A stretch of 64,000 nt of DNA. It comes from Cupriavidus pinatubonensis (GTDB taxonomy: Bacteria > Pseudomonadota > Gammaproteobacteria > Burkholderiales > Burkholderiaceae). The stretch lies in assembly GCF_019602855.1 (NCBI RefSeq), contig NZ_CP080767.1, positions 496,001-560,000 on the forward strand, given 5' to 3'. Under the pieces are notes generated by a model. That model saw only the letters and a program-made list of their open reading frames with translations, made no database searches and had not been told where the DNA came from. Position 1 is the first letter of the stretch; each line of letters starts with the position of its first letter. The translations under genes were made by a program, and so were the position numbers. Shown here one piece after another: positions 17,150 to 26,477 of this stretch.

Positions 17150-17197
17150 GGCCAGGCTCCGGGGCAGGGACGTGCCCAGTATCGGCAACCTTCATCA

Positions 17198-17237
17198 ATA
17201 GGAAAAGCATATATTTCCTATGCTGTAGTATAGGAAA
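17198..17237. promoter_or_regulatory. Three evenly spaced half-sites in the PhyH/LysR divergent promoter
   Basis: ATAGGAAA (17198-17205), TTTCCTAT (17214-17221) and ATAGGAAA (17230-17237) alternate in direction with exactly 16 bases from start to start. The first two form a perfect dyad; the third abuts the LysR start codon at 17240 and covers its ribosome-binding site. This fits a LysR regulator that controls phyH and represses itself. Confidence 0.75.
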
Positions 17238-17239
17238 TC

Positions 17240-18145
17240 ATGATCCCTTTCTCATTCCGGCAACTGGAGTACTTCGTGGCGGCTGCCGAGCATGGCAGCA
17301 TCAGCGCTGCGGCGCGGGCGCGTCATGTGTCCCAGCCGTCGGTGTCGACGGCCATCGCGCAGCTCGAAGACACGCTGGGCGAGGCGCTGTTTCGCCGGCA
17401 GGTCAGCCGCGGCCTCGAACTCACGCCGGCCGGGCAGCGCCTGCTCGCACGAGCACGCGATATTCTGGCCCTGGCTGCGGGAATCACCGTCGATGAAGCC
17501 GGACAGCAGGGGCTGAGCGGCCGGCTGTCGCTGACCTGCTTTCAGGACCTGGGTCCGTACTTCGTCCCCCGCTTGCTGGCGGGCTTCCGGGAGCAGCATC
17601 CGGCGGTTTCCATCACGCTGTTCGAGGCGGATCTGGCGGCAGTCCATCGCACGCTGCAGGCCGGCAAGGCCGAGCTTGCGCTGACGTACGACCTCGGTTT
17701 TGACCAGCGCATCGATCGATGGATTCTGGCGAGCCTGCCGCCCTACGCGTTGTTGCCTGCGAACCATCGGCGCGCGGGCCAGCGTGATATCAGCCTTGCG
17801 GAACTGGCTGGCGAGCGCCTGATCCTCGAGGACATCGCGCAGACGCGTGAGTATTTCCTATCGCTGTTCTGGGCCCACGGTCTGCATCCGACGCTGCACC
17901 AGTACACGCAGACGTTCGAGATGCAGCGCGGTCTCGTGGCGCATGGATACGGTGTGGCGCTGTCGTGCACGCGGCCGGCCGGCGACCACAGCTATGACGG
18001 GCAACCCATCGCGTGCCTGCCGCTACGCGAGCCCGTGACCGCCCAGCGGGTCGTGCTGGCGCGCGCGCAAGCCGTGCGCGCGTCGCCGCTCGCGCAGGCG
18101 TTTATCGGATGGATGGTGGAAAGCGGGCACGCGGCGCCGGTCTGA
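17240..18145 (+). CDS. LysR-type transcriptional regulator (divergent from PhyH)
   Basis: 301 residues: N-terminal helix-turn-helix (about 1-60; FVAAAEHGSISAAARARHVSQPSVSTAIAQLE) and a LysR substrate-binding domain. The ATG at 17240 directly follows the third operator half-site, and no clear Shine-Dalgarno sequence other than AGGAAA within that site is available. Bound regulator would therefore block its own translation start region or promoter. The effector is unknown. A stray TTTCCTAT also occurs inside the gene at 17854-17861. Confidence 0.92.
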   Translation: MIPFSFRQLEYFVAAAEHGSISAAARARHVSQPSVSTAIAQLEDTLGEALFRRQVSRGLELTPAGQRLLARARDILALAAGITVDEAGQQGLSGRLSLTCFQDLGPYFVPRLLAGFREQHPAVSITLFEADLAAVHRTLQAGKAELALTYDLGFDQRIDRWILASLPPYALLPANHRRAGQRDISLAELAGERLILEDIAQTREYFLSLFWAHGLHPTLHQYTQTFEMQRGLVAHGYGVALSCTRPAGDHSYDGQPIACLPLREPVTAQRVVLARAQAVRASPLAQAFIGWMVESGHAAPV

Positions 18146-18166
18146 ACCCGATCGCCGCAGCGACAA

Positions 18167-19294
18167 TCAGCGCGGATAGATCGCGCCGAGCACGCGCGGA
18201 CCGGCGGCGCCGGTGACCGTGGCGACATTGCCCGGCAGGCGGAGCAGGCACTGCCGCGCGAGCCAGGCGAAGGCGATCGCTTCGACCTGCGAAACCGGCA
18301 CCCCGAAGTCTTCCGTAGTCTGCACGGCGACACCCGGCAGTGCTTGCGCGAGGCGCCGCATGATGTAGCCGTTGCGCGCGCCACCGCCGCAGACGATCAG
18401 GCGTTTTGCCGGGGCCGCATGAGCGCGGACATCGCGCGCAATGGCTTCGGCCGTCAGCGCGGCCAGCGTCGCTTGCACGTCGGCGGGCGACAGGGCAGGG
18501 CCGCTTCGCGTCGCAAGGCGCGCTTCGAGCCAGGCGGGATGAAACAGGTCGCGGCCCGTGCTCTTGGGGGGCGCCGCATTGAAGTACGGATCGGCAAGGC
18601 ATGCGGCCAGCAGCGCTTCATCGACGCGTCCGCTCGCGGCCCAGGCCCCGTCATCGTCGTACGGCATGCCGAGCTGCTCGCCAATCCAGTAGTCGAGCAG
18701 CGCATTGCCCGGCCCGCAGTCGAAGCCGATCACGGCACCGCTGTCGCCGGGCAGCACGCTGATGTTGGAAATGCCGCCGATATTGCAGACCACGCGCGCC
18801 TCGGCGCCGTCGCCAAACAGCGCCTGGTGCAGCGCCGGCACCAGCGGCGCGCCCTGGCCGCCCGCTGCCACGTCGCGGCTGCGAAAATCGGCCACCACGT
18901 CGATGCCTGCCAGCTCGGCCAGCAGCGCGGGATGCTGGCTCTGGCGCGTGTAGCCGATCTCGTCGTACAGGCCCGGACGATGGCGGATGGTTTGCCCATG
19001 CGCGCCGATCGCCGCGACATCGCCGGCTTGCAGTCCGGCCTGTCCGAGCAGCGTGGTCACGCATCCGGCATAGACGCGCGCCAGCGCATTGGCCGCCAGC
19101 GCTTCGCGATGGATCTCGTTGTCGCCCGGCTGTTGCAGCTGGCCGAAGTCCGCGCGCAGCGCGTCGGGGAAGGGTTCGTGCGCGGCGGCCAGCACGGCCG
19201 GGCGCTCACCGCTGAAGTCCACCAGCACGGCGTCCGCGCCGTCCATGCTGGTGCCAGACATGATGCCGATATAGCGGTCGCCTTGCGCGCGCAT
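18167..19294 (-). CDS. anmK: Anhydro-N-acetylmuramic acid kinase
   Basis: 375 residues, the usual length. The N-terminal [20 protein letters not shown] is the hallmark, with the catalytic region [13 protein letters not shown] and [13 protein letters not shown] also intact. It hydrates and phosphorylates 1,6-anhydro-MurNAc from wall turnover to MurNAc-6-phosphate in the cytoplasm. The start is 23 bases downstream of the M23 peptidase stop on the same strand, so a wall-cutting enzyme and a wall-recycling kinase are probably co-transcribed. AmgK and MurU of the same recycling route lie 18-20 kb away. Confidence 0.95.
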   Translation of the reverse strand: MRAQGDRYIGIMSGTSMDGADAVLVDFSGERPAVLAAAHEPFPDALRADFGQLQQPGDNEIHREALAANALARVYAGCVTTLLGQAGLQAGDVAAIGAHGQTIRHRPGLYDEIGYTRQSQHPALLAELAGIDVVADFRSRDVAAGGQGAPLVPALHQALFGDGAEARVVCNIGGISNISVLPGDSGAVIGFDCGPGNALLDYWIGEQLGMPYDDDGAWAASGRVDEALLAACLADPYFNAAPPKSTGRDLFHPAWLEARLATRSGPALSPADVQATLAALTAEAIARDVRAHAAPAKRLIVCGGGARNGYIMRRLAQALPGVAVQTTEDFGVPVSQVEAIAFAWLARQCLLRLPGNVATVTGAAGPRVLGAIYPR

Positions 19295-19317
19295 GGAGTC
19301 TCCGGGCGGAGCGGCTG

Positions 19318-20715
19318 TCAGTTGGCCGCGGTAAGAACGTTATAGGTGCGCAGCGCGTTGATGCGGCCGAGCATTTCGCTGGTATAGCCCAAGAATTCCT
19401 GGCGCGCCTTGCCGGTCAGCACCGGCGCTTCCATCAGCGCGATGCTCAACGGGTTCTGCGGCACGTCGTTGAAGCGGAACTCGTAGTGCAGGTGCGGCCC
19501 GGTGGCCCAGCCGGTCTGGCCGACATAGCCGATGACCTGACCCTGCGTGACACGCTGGCCCTGCTGCACGCCCGCAAAGCCGGAGAGGTGTGCGTAGTAG
19601 GTCGAGTAGCCGTTCGCGTGCTTCAGGATGATGATGTTGCCGTAGCCGTTCTGCTGCCCGACAAAGTCGATCGTGCCTTCACCGGTCGCCAGCACCTTGG
19701 TGCCCGTGGGCGCGGCGAAGTCCACGCCCTTGTGCTGGGCCCACGCATGGTGCAGCGGATGCTCGCGGCCGCCGAAGCCCGACGACACGCGCGAGAATTC
19801 CACCGGCGAACGCAGGAACGGGCGCTTCATGCTGCGGCCGTCGAACGTGTAGTAGGCGCCGTTGCTCTCGCCTTCCGGTGCGAACCACAGCGCCTGGTGG
19901 AGTTGGTTGCGGTTGATCAGTTCGATCGCCACCACGCGGCCGTTGCGGATGAACGCGCCATCCTGGAAGCCTGCTTCGTAGATGATGCGGAAGCGGTCGC
20001 CGCTGGCGATGTCATGCTGGAAGTCGATGACGCCGGAGAAGATCGACAGCATCTGCTGCACGATGTCGTCGGGCACATTGGCCGCATCCATGGCCTTGAA
20101 GAAGCCGCCGGACGAAATCGAGCCGGACGCCATTTCATAGCGCAGGTCGTTGTCGACGTTCTGCACGCGCGCCTTGTAGGTGGTCGTGCCACCGGCCTTT
20201 GCCGGCTCGACCCGCTCGATCACGAGTTCGCGCGAAGTCGCGGCATTGCCGCCCAGGTTGGCCTGCAGCGAGACCAGCATATTGCTGTCGTCGATCTCCG
20301 CCTGCACGGCCTGACCGGGATTGACGTTGAACAGGCCGCGCGCGGTCGGGTTCTTCAGGATGAAGGCCTGCGCATCGGGATCGTCCACGCCAAGGCGGCG
20401 CAGCAGCGAGCCGATGGTGTCGCCGCGCTGCATGCGCTCCTGGCGCACGTAGACGGCATCGGTATCGATATCGGAAATCTGTTCGAGCTGTTCGCGCACA
20501 TCGGGCATGCGCAGCGGCTCGTTGACGCGCGGCGCAAGCGGGTCATTGAAGGCGCTGCGCGGCGCCACGCCCATGGCGGCGGCCATGCCGAGCGTGAAAA
20601 TTGCACCCACCGAAGCGGTGAGTTGTTTGCGCCGTCGCGCGTGCTGGGGGTTGGTCGGGTCGACGAGAACCACCAGCTCGCGCGCGAAAACTTCGCGGAG
20701 TCTGGACCACATCAC
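19318..20715 (-). CDS. M23 family metallopeptidase (MepM-like murein endopeptidase)
   Basis: 465 residues. A single membrane anchor is likely near residues 28-50 ([20 protein letters not shown]). An OapA/LysM-like region follows ([15 protein letters not shown]), then the LytM/M23 domain: [17 protein letters not shown] carries the first zinc ligands and [10 protein letters not shown] the HxH pair. Such enzymes cut peptidoglycan cross-links in the periplasm to allow growth. It is divergent from tyrS and upstream of anmK, as in Pseudomonas. Which cross-link it cuts cannot be told from sequence. Confidence 0.92.
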   Translation of the reverse strand: MMWSRLREVFARELVVLVDPTNPQHARRRKQLTASVGAIFTLGMAAAMGVAPRSAFNDPLAPRVNEPLRMPDVREQLEQISDIDTDAVYVRQERMQRGDTIGSLLRRLGVDDPDAQAFILKNPTARGLFNVNPGQAVQAEIDDSNMLVSLQANLGGNAATSRELVIERVEPAKAGGTTTYKARVQNVDNDLRYEMASGSISSGGFFKAMDAANVPDDIVQQMLSIFSGVIDFQHDIASGDRFRIIYEAGFQDGAFIRNGRVVAIELINRNQLHQALWFAPEGESNGAYYTFDGRSMKRPFLRSPVEFSRVSSGFGGREHPLHHAWAQHKGVDFAAPTGTKVLATGEGTIDFVGQQNGYGNIIILKHANGYSTYYAHLSGFAGVQQGQRVTQGQVIGYVGQTGWATGPHLHYEFRFNDVPQNPLSIALMEAPVLTGKARQEFLGYTSEMLGRINALRTYNVLTAAN

Positions 20716-20942
20716 GTAAAATTCAACCTTGGTCTGGGCACCGCTGCCGCGACGATGTGTGTCGTCTGCCTTCCTCCCCCGAGGTGCGGCGCGGGCTGTT
20801 CATCTTTATTTGCCGCCTAGAATGGCGGGTGGCCCACGGGCCCGGAGCCACGTTGTGCCGCAAAGCGCGGATTATACCAAAAACCGGCCCGGGGCCGAGT
20901 GGCGCATCCGCCAAATTTTCATGTATTTCAAAGACTTACGTC

Positions 20943-22184
20943 ATGACTGAAGCTTCCTCCGGCCCCGCGGCCAAATATCCCCTCACGCCGTCGGTGATGC
21001 ACGCGCTGGAGGTGTCCAAGCGCGGCTGCGACGAACTGCTGATCGAAGCCGAATGGCTGCAGAAGCTGGCCCGCAGCGAGGCGACCGGCGTTCCGCTGCG
21101 CATCAAGCTCGGCCTCGACCCCACCGCGCCCGACATCCACATCGGCCATACGGTGGTTCTGAACAAGCTGCGTCAGCTGCAAGACCTGGGCCATCAGGTG
21201 ATTTTCCTGATCGGCGACTTCACCTCGACCATCGGCGACCCGTCCGGCCGCAACAGCACCCGGCCGCCGCTGACGCGCGAGCAGATCGAGGCCAACGCCC
21301 AGACTTACTACCGCCAGGCCAGCCTGGTGCTCGATCCGGCCCGCACCGAAATCCGTTACAACAGCGAGTGGTGTGATCCGCTCGGCGCACGCGGCATGAT
21401 CCAGCTCGCCGCCAAGTACACCGTGGCCCGGATGATGGAGCGTGACGACTTCACCAAACGGTTCCGGTCTGGGATTCCCATTTCGGTGCATGAGTTCCTT
21501 TATCCGCTCATGCAGGGCTACGATTCGGTCGCGCTGAAGTCCGATCTGGAGCTTGGCGGCACCGACCAGAAGTTCAACCTGCTGGTCGGGCGCGAGCTGC
21601 AGAAGGAATACGGCCAGGAGCCGCAGTGCATCCTGACCATGCCTCTGCTGGTCGGCCTGGACGGTGTCGAGAAGATGTCGAAGTCCAAGGGCAACTACGT
21701 TGGCGTGACCGAGGCGCCCAACGAGATGTTCGGCAAGCTGATGAGCATTTCGGACGACCTGATGTGGCAGTACTTCACGCTGCTGTCGTTCCGCCCGCTC
21801 GCCGAGATCGACCTGATGAAGCAGGAAATCGCGGCCGGCCGCAATCCGCGCGACTGCAAGGTGCTGCTGGCGCAGGAGATCGTGGCCCGCTTCCACAGCC
21901 AGGCCGATGCCGAAAAGGCGCTCGAGGACTTCAACCACCGCGCGCGCGGCGGCGTGCCTGACGACATCCCGGCAGTCAGCCTGTCGGGCGCCCCGCTGGG
22001 CATCGCGCAACTGCTCAAGCAGGCCAACCTGGTGCCGTCCACGTCCGAGGCCAACCGCAATATCGAGCAGGGCGGCGTGAAGATCGATGGCGCGACCGTC
22101 AGCGACAAGGCCGTCAAGGTGGCCGCGGGCACCTACGTGGTACAGGTCGGCAAGCGCCGCTTTGCCCGCGTGACGCTGGCCTGA
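20943..22184 (+). CDS. tyrS: Tyrosyl-tRNA synthetase
   Basis: 413 residues from the ATG at 20943; the open frame upstream is not conserved-looking. Class I motifs are HIGH (HIGHTVV, 66-69) and KMSKS ([12 protein letters not shown], about 240), with the S4-like RNA-binding domain at the C-terminus ([17 protein letters not shown]). Length and motifs fit the TyrZ-like branch common in proteobacteria. The dtd gene follows after 8 bases, so a proofreading deacylase that removes D-Tyr from tRNA is co-expressed with the synthetase. Confidence 0.97.
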   Translation: MTEASSGPAAKYPLTPSVMHALEVSKRGCDELLIEAEWLQKLARSEATGVPLRIKLGLDPTAPDIHIGHTVVLNKLRQLQDLGHQVIFLIGDFTSTIGDPSGRNSTRPPLTREQIEANAQTYYRQASLVLDPARTEIRYNSEWCDPLGARGMIQLAAKYTVARMMERDDFTKRFRSGIPISVHEFLYPLMQGYDSVALKSDLELGGTDQKFNLLVGRELQKEYGQEPQCILTMPLLVGLDGVEKMSKSKGNYVGVTEAPNEMFGKLMSISDDLMWQYFTLLSFRPLAEIDLMKQEIAAGRNPRDCKVLLAQEIVARFHSQADAEKALEDFNHRARGGVPDDIPAVSLSGAPLGIAQLLKQANLVPSTSEANRNIEQGGVKIDGATVSDKAVKVAAGTYVVQVGKRRFARVTLA

Positions 22185-22192
22185 GGCGGGCG

Positions 22193-22663
22193 ATGATCGC
22201 ACTGATCCAGCGCGTCTCGCAGGCCCGCGTGACGGTCGAGGGCCGCACCACCGGAGAGATTGGCGCCGGGCTGCTGGCGCTGGTCTGCGCCGAGCGCGGC
22301 GACACCGAGGCGCAGGCCGACCGCCTGCTCGCCAAGATGCTGTCCTACCGTGTGTTTTTGGACGCCGATGGCAAGATGAATCTGCCGGTCCAGAACATGG
22401 ACGGCAACGGCGGGGCGGGCGGACTGCTGGTCGTGTCGCAATTCACGCTGGCGGCTGATACCAACAGCGGTACCCGGCCCAGCTTCACGCCGGCGGCATC
22501 GCCGGAGGACGGGCGCCGCCTTTACGAGTATTTCGTCGAGCGCGCGCGTGCATCGCACCCCGATGTGCAGACCGGGGAGTTCGGCGCGATGATGCAGGTG
22601 AGCCTGACCAACGACGGACCGGTGACGTTCTGGCTGCGCGTGCCGCCGCCGGGGAACGCCTGA
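22193..22663 (+). CDS. dtd: D-aminoacyl-tRNA deacylase
   Basis: 156 residues. The active-site motifs VSQFTLAAD and [12 protein letters not shown] are intact, with the cross-subunit Gly-Pro replaced here by the equivalent VTFWL end (GPVTFWLRV). DTD clears D-amino acids, mainly D-Tyr, and also glycine mis-attached to tRNA-Ala. It lies 8 bases after tyrS and shares its transcript. The ATG at 22193 sits close behind a GGCGGG site. Confidence 0.95.
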   Translation: MIALIQRVSQARVTVEGRTTGEIGAGLLALVCAERGDTEAQADRLLAKMLSYRVFLDADGKMNLPVQNMDGNGGAGGLLVVSQFTLAADTNSGTRPSFTPAASPEDGRRLYEYFVERARASHPDVQTGEFGAMMQVSLTNDGPVTFWLRVPPPGNA

Positions 22664-22704
22664 ACCGCAAGGCTATACACCGACAGGCAACAGGAAACCA
22701 CGAT

Positions 22705-22722
22705 GGCCGCGCCGGCGCGGCC
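22705..22722. repeat. 18-bp perfect GC palindrome upstream of the PEBP gene
   Basis: GGCCGCGCC/GGCGCGGCC with no loop, in the 80-base gap between dtd and the PEBP gene. It could form a stem in RNA that separates the two genes, but there is no T-run. A protein-binding role is equally possible. Confidence 0.4.
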
Positions 22723-22743
22723 GTCCACAGACAGGAGAGACAA

Positions 22744-23391
22744 ATGAAACTCTGGAGCAAGTCCTTCGCCGACAACGCGCCGATTCCGGGCGAGTTCGCT
22801 TTCTGCGTGCCTGATGCCGCCGCGCACGTCGCGCTGTCGAGCAACCGCAATCCGGACCTGCATTGGGAAGATGCGCCGGCCCAGACGCGGTCCTTCGTCC
22901 TGGTCTGCCATGACCGCGACGTGCCGAGCCAGGGCGACGACGTCAACCAGGAAGGCCGCGAAGTGCCGGCATCGCTGCCGCGCGTGGACTTCTACCACTG
23001 GGTGCTGGTCGACATGCCGCCGGGCCTGACCTCGATCGCCGCGGCTTCGCACAGCGACGGCGTGATCGCGCGCGGCAAGCCCGGCCCCGAAGCGGCCGGC
23101 GGCACCGCCACCGCGGGGGGCCTGCGCCATGGCATCAACGACTACACCGGCTGGTTTGCCAATGACGCCGACATGAAGGGCGACTACTACGGCTACGACG
23201 GTCCGTGCCCGCCGTGGAACGACACGCTGCTGCACCACTACGTGTTCACGGTCTACGCACTCGATATCGACCGCGTGCCGCTGGACGGCAAGTTCACGGG
23301 GGCCCAGGTGCTGGAAGCCATTCGCGGCCATGTGCTGGCACAGGCGAGCCTGACCGGCACCTACACGCTCAATCCCAAGGTAGCTGGCTGA
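22744..23391 (+). CDS. YbhB/YbcL family (PEBP, Raf-kinase-inhibitor-like) protein
   Basis: 215 residues of the phosphatidylethanolamine-binding-protein fold, seen in NPDLHWEDAPAQTRSFVLVCHD, YHWVLVDMPPGLTSIAA and CPPWNDTLLHHYVFTVYALD. No signal peptide, so cytoplasmic. The bacterial members have no settled function. It is preceded by a strong AGGAGAGA ribosome-binding site. The histidine phosphatase gene follows after 59 bases. Confidence 0.9.
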   Translation: MKLWSKSFADNAPIPGEFAFCVPDAAAHVALSSNRNPDLHWEDAPAQTRSFVLVCHDRDVPSQGDDVNQEGREVPASLPRVDFYHWVLVDMPPGLTSIAAASHSDGVIARGKPGPEAAGGTATAGGLRHGINDYTGWFANDADMKGDYYGYDGPCPPWNDTLLHHYVFTVYALDIDRVPLDGKFTGAQVLEAIRGHVLAQASLTGTYTLNPKVAG

Positions 23392-23450
23392 AGCCGGGCG
23401 GCCGGCAGGCGCCGGTCGCTGGCAAGCGCAAGGAAATGCAAGGAAAGGGC

Positions 23451-24125
23451 ATGTTGCAAAGCTCCGGGCCGCATTCGCTGGCCTACACGCACCTGATCGT
23501 GATCCGTCATGGCGAGACGGCCTGGAACCGCGAGCGCCGGCTGCAAGGCCAGCTCGACATCCCGCTCAATGAAACCGGCGAGGCCCAGGCCCGCGCGCTG
23601 GCGGCGGCACTGGCTGGCGAGCCGATCGACGCGGTCTATTCGAGCGACCTCGGCCGCGCCATGCAGACCGCCGCGCCCCTGGCCGAGACACTTGGCCTCA
23701 AGGTCCGCTCCGAGCCGCGCCTGCGCGAGCGCAGCTATGGCACGCTGCAGGGCATGACCTACGCCGAGGTCGCCGAGAAGCTGCCCGAGGACTTCGCGCG
23801 CTGGCAGGCGCGCGTGCCCGACTACACGCCGCCGCAGGGGGAATCGCTCGCACAATTCCATGAGCGGGCCGTCGAGATCGCGCTGTCGCTGTCGCGCCGG
23901 CATCCGGGCGAGCGTATCGCGCTGGTCGCACACGGCGGCGTGCTCGACTGTCTTTACCGGGAAGCCACCGGCATGACGCTGGAGGCGCCGCGCCAGCACG
24001 AACTGCTCAACGCCAGCATCAACCGGCTACGCAGCGACAGCCATCACCTGACGCTGGCACAGTGGGGCGATGTCACGCACCTCGAAACGCTGGCGCTGGA
24101 TGAAGTGGACCGGCGCGTCCCCTGA
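23451..24125 (+). CDS. Histidine phosphatase family protein (phosphoglycerate-mutase-like)
   Basis: 224 residues from the ATG at 23451, chosen because AAGGAAAGG lies just before it; ATG at 23436 is the alternative. The catalytic RHG motif is LIVIRHGETAWNRERRLQGQ (H20), with ERSYGTLQGMTYAEV carrying the acid residue and VAHGGVLDCL the second histidine. Members include GpmB, CobC and broad acid phosphatases. Lack of cobalamin genes nearby argues against CobC; the substrate is unknown. Converges on the transporter gene at 24154. Confidence 0.9.
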   Translation: MLQSSGPHSLAYTHLIVIRHGETAWNRERRLQGQLDIPLNETGEAQARALAAALAGEPIDAVYSSDLGRAMQTAAPLAETLGLKVRSEPRLRERSYGTLQGMTYAEVAEKLPEDFARWQARVPDYTPPQGESLAQFHERAVEIALSLSRRHPGERIALVAHGGVLDCLYREATGMTLEAPRQHELLNASINRLRSDSHHLTLAQWGDVTHLETLALDEVDRRVP

Positions 24126-24153
24126 CGCTCCGAGCGCTGCCGCGCCGCAGACC

Positions 24154-24888
24154 TCAGACGCGGATGCGGAACGGCGTGAAGTCGGTATTGCGGTCGTACC
24201 AGTCCTCGTTCTCGGCGCGCTTGAGAAAATTCACGACCTTGTACGTGACCGGCGTCATCACGACTTCCCAGCCGGTCTTCAGCACATACTGGGCCACCGC
24301 GACCTGGATCACCTTCTCGAGCGGCCAGATGCCGTAGAACGCGATCACATAGAACAACGACGAATCGACGAGTTCGCCGGCCAGGGTCGAGCCGATGGTG
24401 CGCGTCCACAGCCACCGTCCGCCTGTCCATAGCTTCATCCTGGCCAGCACATAGCTGTTGGCGAAGCTGCCGCAGCAAAAGGCTATCAGCGACCCGAACG
24501 CGATGCGCCAGGTGTTGCCGAACACATCTTCCAGGCTCTTCTGGTAGTCGGCCATGAACGGCGCGACCGGCATGTGCAGTACCACCAGGCTCATGAACGT
24601 GGCAAACGCAAGCGCCGCGAAGCCCGCCCACACGACGCGACGGTCGCGGCCATAGCCATAGACTTCGGTCAGCACGTCGCCAAAGATGTACGAGATCGGG
24701 AAGAACAGCACGCCCGCGCCGAAGGTGACCGGCCCCAGCAGCGGCAGCGTGACCTGCGCGGCCTTGGCGGCCCCGATCAGGTTCGAGCACAGCAGCACGG
24801 TGACGAAGGCCACCATGACGAGGTCGTAATAGCGGTAGACGCGCCCGCTGGTATCGGTGCGGGCTGCGGCGGTGAGCAGGGTGGACAT
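24154..24888 (-). CDS. Queuosine precursor transporter (VUT/YhhQ family)
   Basis: 244 residues from the ATG at 24888; the frame upstream is proline- and arginine-rich and not credible. Several membrane segments are visible (LVMVAFVTVLLCSNLIGAA, FGAGVLFFPISYIFGDVLTEVYG, IAFGSLIAFCCGSFANSYVL). ISYIFGDVLTEVYGYG and STLAGELVDSSLFYVIAFYG are the family signatures. E. coli YhhQ imports preQ0/preQ1 for tRNA queuosine. The gene is alone, with no queuosine gene beside it, so the substrate rests on family only. Confidence 0.87.
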   Translation of the reverse strand: MSTLLTAAARTDTSGRVYRYYDLVMVAFVTVLLCSNLIGAAKAAQVTLPLLGPVTFGAGVLFFPISYIFGDVLTEVYGYGRDRRVVWAGFAALAFATFMSLVVLHMPVAPFMADYQKSLEDVFGNTWRIAFGSLIAFCCGSFANSYVLARMKLWTGGRWLWTRTIGSTLAGELVDSSLFYVIAFYGIWPLEKVIQVAVAQYVLKTGWEVVMTPVTYKVVNFLKRAENEDWYDRNTDFTPFRIRV

Positions 24889-24976
24889 TGACGTTCCCGG
24901 TTTGGCAGGCGCGCATGGTGCCTGCTGCTTTTTCGCGGGATTATGCCAGCGGGGGCGCTGTCTTGCCGTGCCGCAA

Positions 24977-25001
24977 GAAAAATCCCGGCCAGGGCCGGGA
25001 T
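24977..25001 (-). terminator. Terminator of the SYLF lipoprotein gene
   Basis: Read on the minus strand: ATCCCGGCC, two bases, GGCCGGGAT and then a T-run (A-run at 24978-24982 on the plus strand). It ends the gene whose stop is at 25052. Confidence 0.82.
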
Positions 25002-25051
25002 GGATGCGAGCAGAGCGGCCGGGCGGCTGGGCCGCCGGCCACGGCTCCGGA

Positions 25052-25636
25052 TCAGATATCGAGCTTGGAGATCTTGGCGCCGTTGATCGATGCATCGAAC
25101 ATCAGGCCCGCGTTGGTCTGCACGAAGCCCACGACCGGCTGCTGGCTGGTCAGGGTATCGAGCTGGCCATTGGCGCCGATCTTGGCCAATGCCACGTTCG
25201 CATCGGCGCCGGCGGTCCAGCCCTTGCTCGACACGAACTTGTTGTACGCCTCCGGCGTCATGAACATGATGATGATGGCCTTGGACTGGCCACCCGCGGT
25301 CAGGCCGACCGAGGCCTGCGCCGTGCTGTAGTAGCCGACGGTCGAGCCGTGCGAACGCAGTGCCCCTTCGCCGTATTCGCCGCCGACCACGAGGCCGGCT
25401 GCAATGACACGCGGGAACACCAGGACGCCCTGTGCGCGGTTTGCCAGTTCGCGCGCACCGTTGGTCGAGGAATACAGGCGGTTCAACGCGCCATCAACAC
25501 CCGCATCGATTTCCTGTCTTTTCGCTGCCGGATCGGACGAGGCCTTGGTGCCTGTCGTCGTGCAGCCAACCGTAAACGCGGTGGCGACGAGCAGCCCCGA
25601 TCCGGCAACCCGGGTAACAAAATGGCGTCGATTCAT
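25052..25636 (-). CDS. SYLF/YSC84 domain lipoprotein
   Basis: 194 residues. The N-terminus MNRRHFVTRVAGSG has an arginine pair and is followed by a hydrophobic stretch and a lipobox ending FTVGC (Cys25), so it is probably an anchored lipoprotein. The rest matches the SYLF (YSC84) lipid-binding domain: GVLVFPRVIAAGLVVGGEYGEGAL, QASVGLTAGGQSKAIIIMFM and SINGAKISKLDI. In eukaryotes the domain binds phosphoinositides; the bacterial role is unknown. A good AGGAGG site precedes the ATG. It is separate from the exported protein upstream by 44 bases. Confidence 0.87.
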   Translation of the reverse strand: MNRRHFVTRVAGSGLLVATAFTVGCTTTGTKASSDPAAKRQEIDAGVDGALNRLYSSTNGARELANRAQGVLVFPRVIAAGLVVGGEYGEGALRSHGSTVGYYSTAQASVGLTAGGQSKAIIIMFMTPEAYNKFVSSKGWTAGADANVALAKIGANGQLDTLTSQQPVVGFVQTNAGLMFDASINGAKISKLDI

Positions 25637-25680
25637 AGGTAACCTCCTGGTGGGGTAAAGTAACCGCGTCGGGTACGAAG

Positions 25681-26274
25681 TCAGTTGGCTGCGGATGCAG
25701 CCGGCGCCCTGACCGTAATGGCTACGACTTCACGATAGACGATCTTTGCCATCTGACCACGCTGGATCTTGGTCAGATCGATGGCAGGATCTTCCACCTT
25801 GACCGTGCGCAAGGTTTCGCGCGGGCCGCGGAACGTGACCAGGTGTTTGGCCGGGTCGACCTTCGTGATCTCCGCCGTCACCGTCGTGGTGATCTCGCGC
25901 ATGACGCCGGGCTTGCTGCCTTCGGCCGCGTGCGAGGTGCGATCCACGGTTTCGGCCAGGGCGGTCGCCTTGCTGTCCAGGGGCTCGAGCGATGCCACGA
26001 TGGCCGCGCCGCGCGCGATCGTGACGATGTCCCCCTTGCGGATCTGGCCGAAGTTCTTTGCTTCTTCTCCAGCGACGATCTCTACGACATTGCCGCGCGG
26101 TCCTTGTACCAGCACGGCCTTGGTGTTCGGATCGATATCGATGATCTTGCCGCTGACCACGGCCTCCTCGGCCACGCCGACCGGAGCCTGCGGACGCTGA
26201 GCGTAGGCGCTGGTGGCGAAGAGCATGGCCGCAGCGAGTACCGCGGCTGGCAGGGAGGACGAACGACGGATCAT
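25681..26274 (-). CDS. Exported protein of unknown function
   Basis: 197 residues from the ATG at 26274 (CCAAGGAAAGCC ahead), which opens a Sec signal peptide (MIRRSSSLPAAVLAAAMLFATSAYAQ). The longer frame to 26382 is not credible. Two similar stretches can be seen, VSGKIIDIDPNTKAVLVQGPRGNVVEI and VTAEITKVDPAKHLVTFRGPRETLRTV, each followed by an IRKGD/IQRGQ turn and a VTI/AKI strand. This suggests two copies of a small beta-barrel, perhaps OB-like. I do not recognise the family. It lies upstream of the SYLF lipoprotein on the same strand, so both may act in the envelope. Confidence 0.75.
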   Translation of the reverse strand: MIRRSSSLPAAVLAAAMLFATSAYAQRPQAPVGVAEEAVVSGKIIDIDPNTKAVLVQGPRGNVVEIVAGEEAKNFGQIRKGDIVTIARGAAIVASLEPLDSKATALAETVDRTSHAAEGSKPGVMREITTTVTAEITKVDPAKHLVTFRGPRETLRTVKVEDPAIDLTKIQRGQMAKIVYREVVAITVRAPAASAAN

Positions 26275-26477
26275 GGCTTTCCTTGGAGGAGGGTGACGCC
26301 CCGTGCCGGCCGGCACGACTGCCGGGTACCGGGGCAAGGGTACCGTTGAAGCCATTGTGGACAATCGGGCAGGGGCCAGCAATCCACTTCGAAAAAATTT
26401 GGGATGCGAGACAAAAATGTTTAATTGACGTCCCGACCGGCCGCTGCGGGGACTTGCCGCAGTGCAGCAGGCTCTCG

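Noticed and set aside
17854-17861. Fourth TTTCCTAT half-site inside the LysR gene
   Set aside because: It is isolated, in coding sequence, and not at the 16-base step; likely chance.
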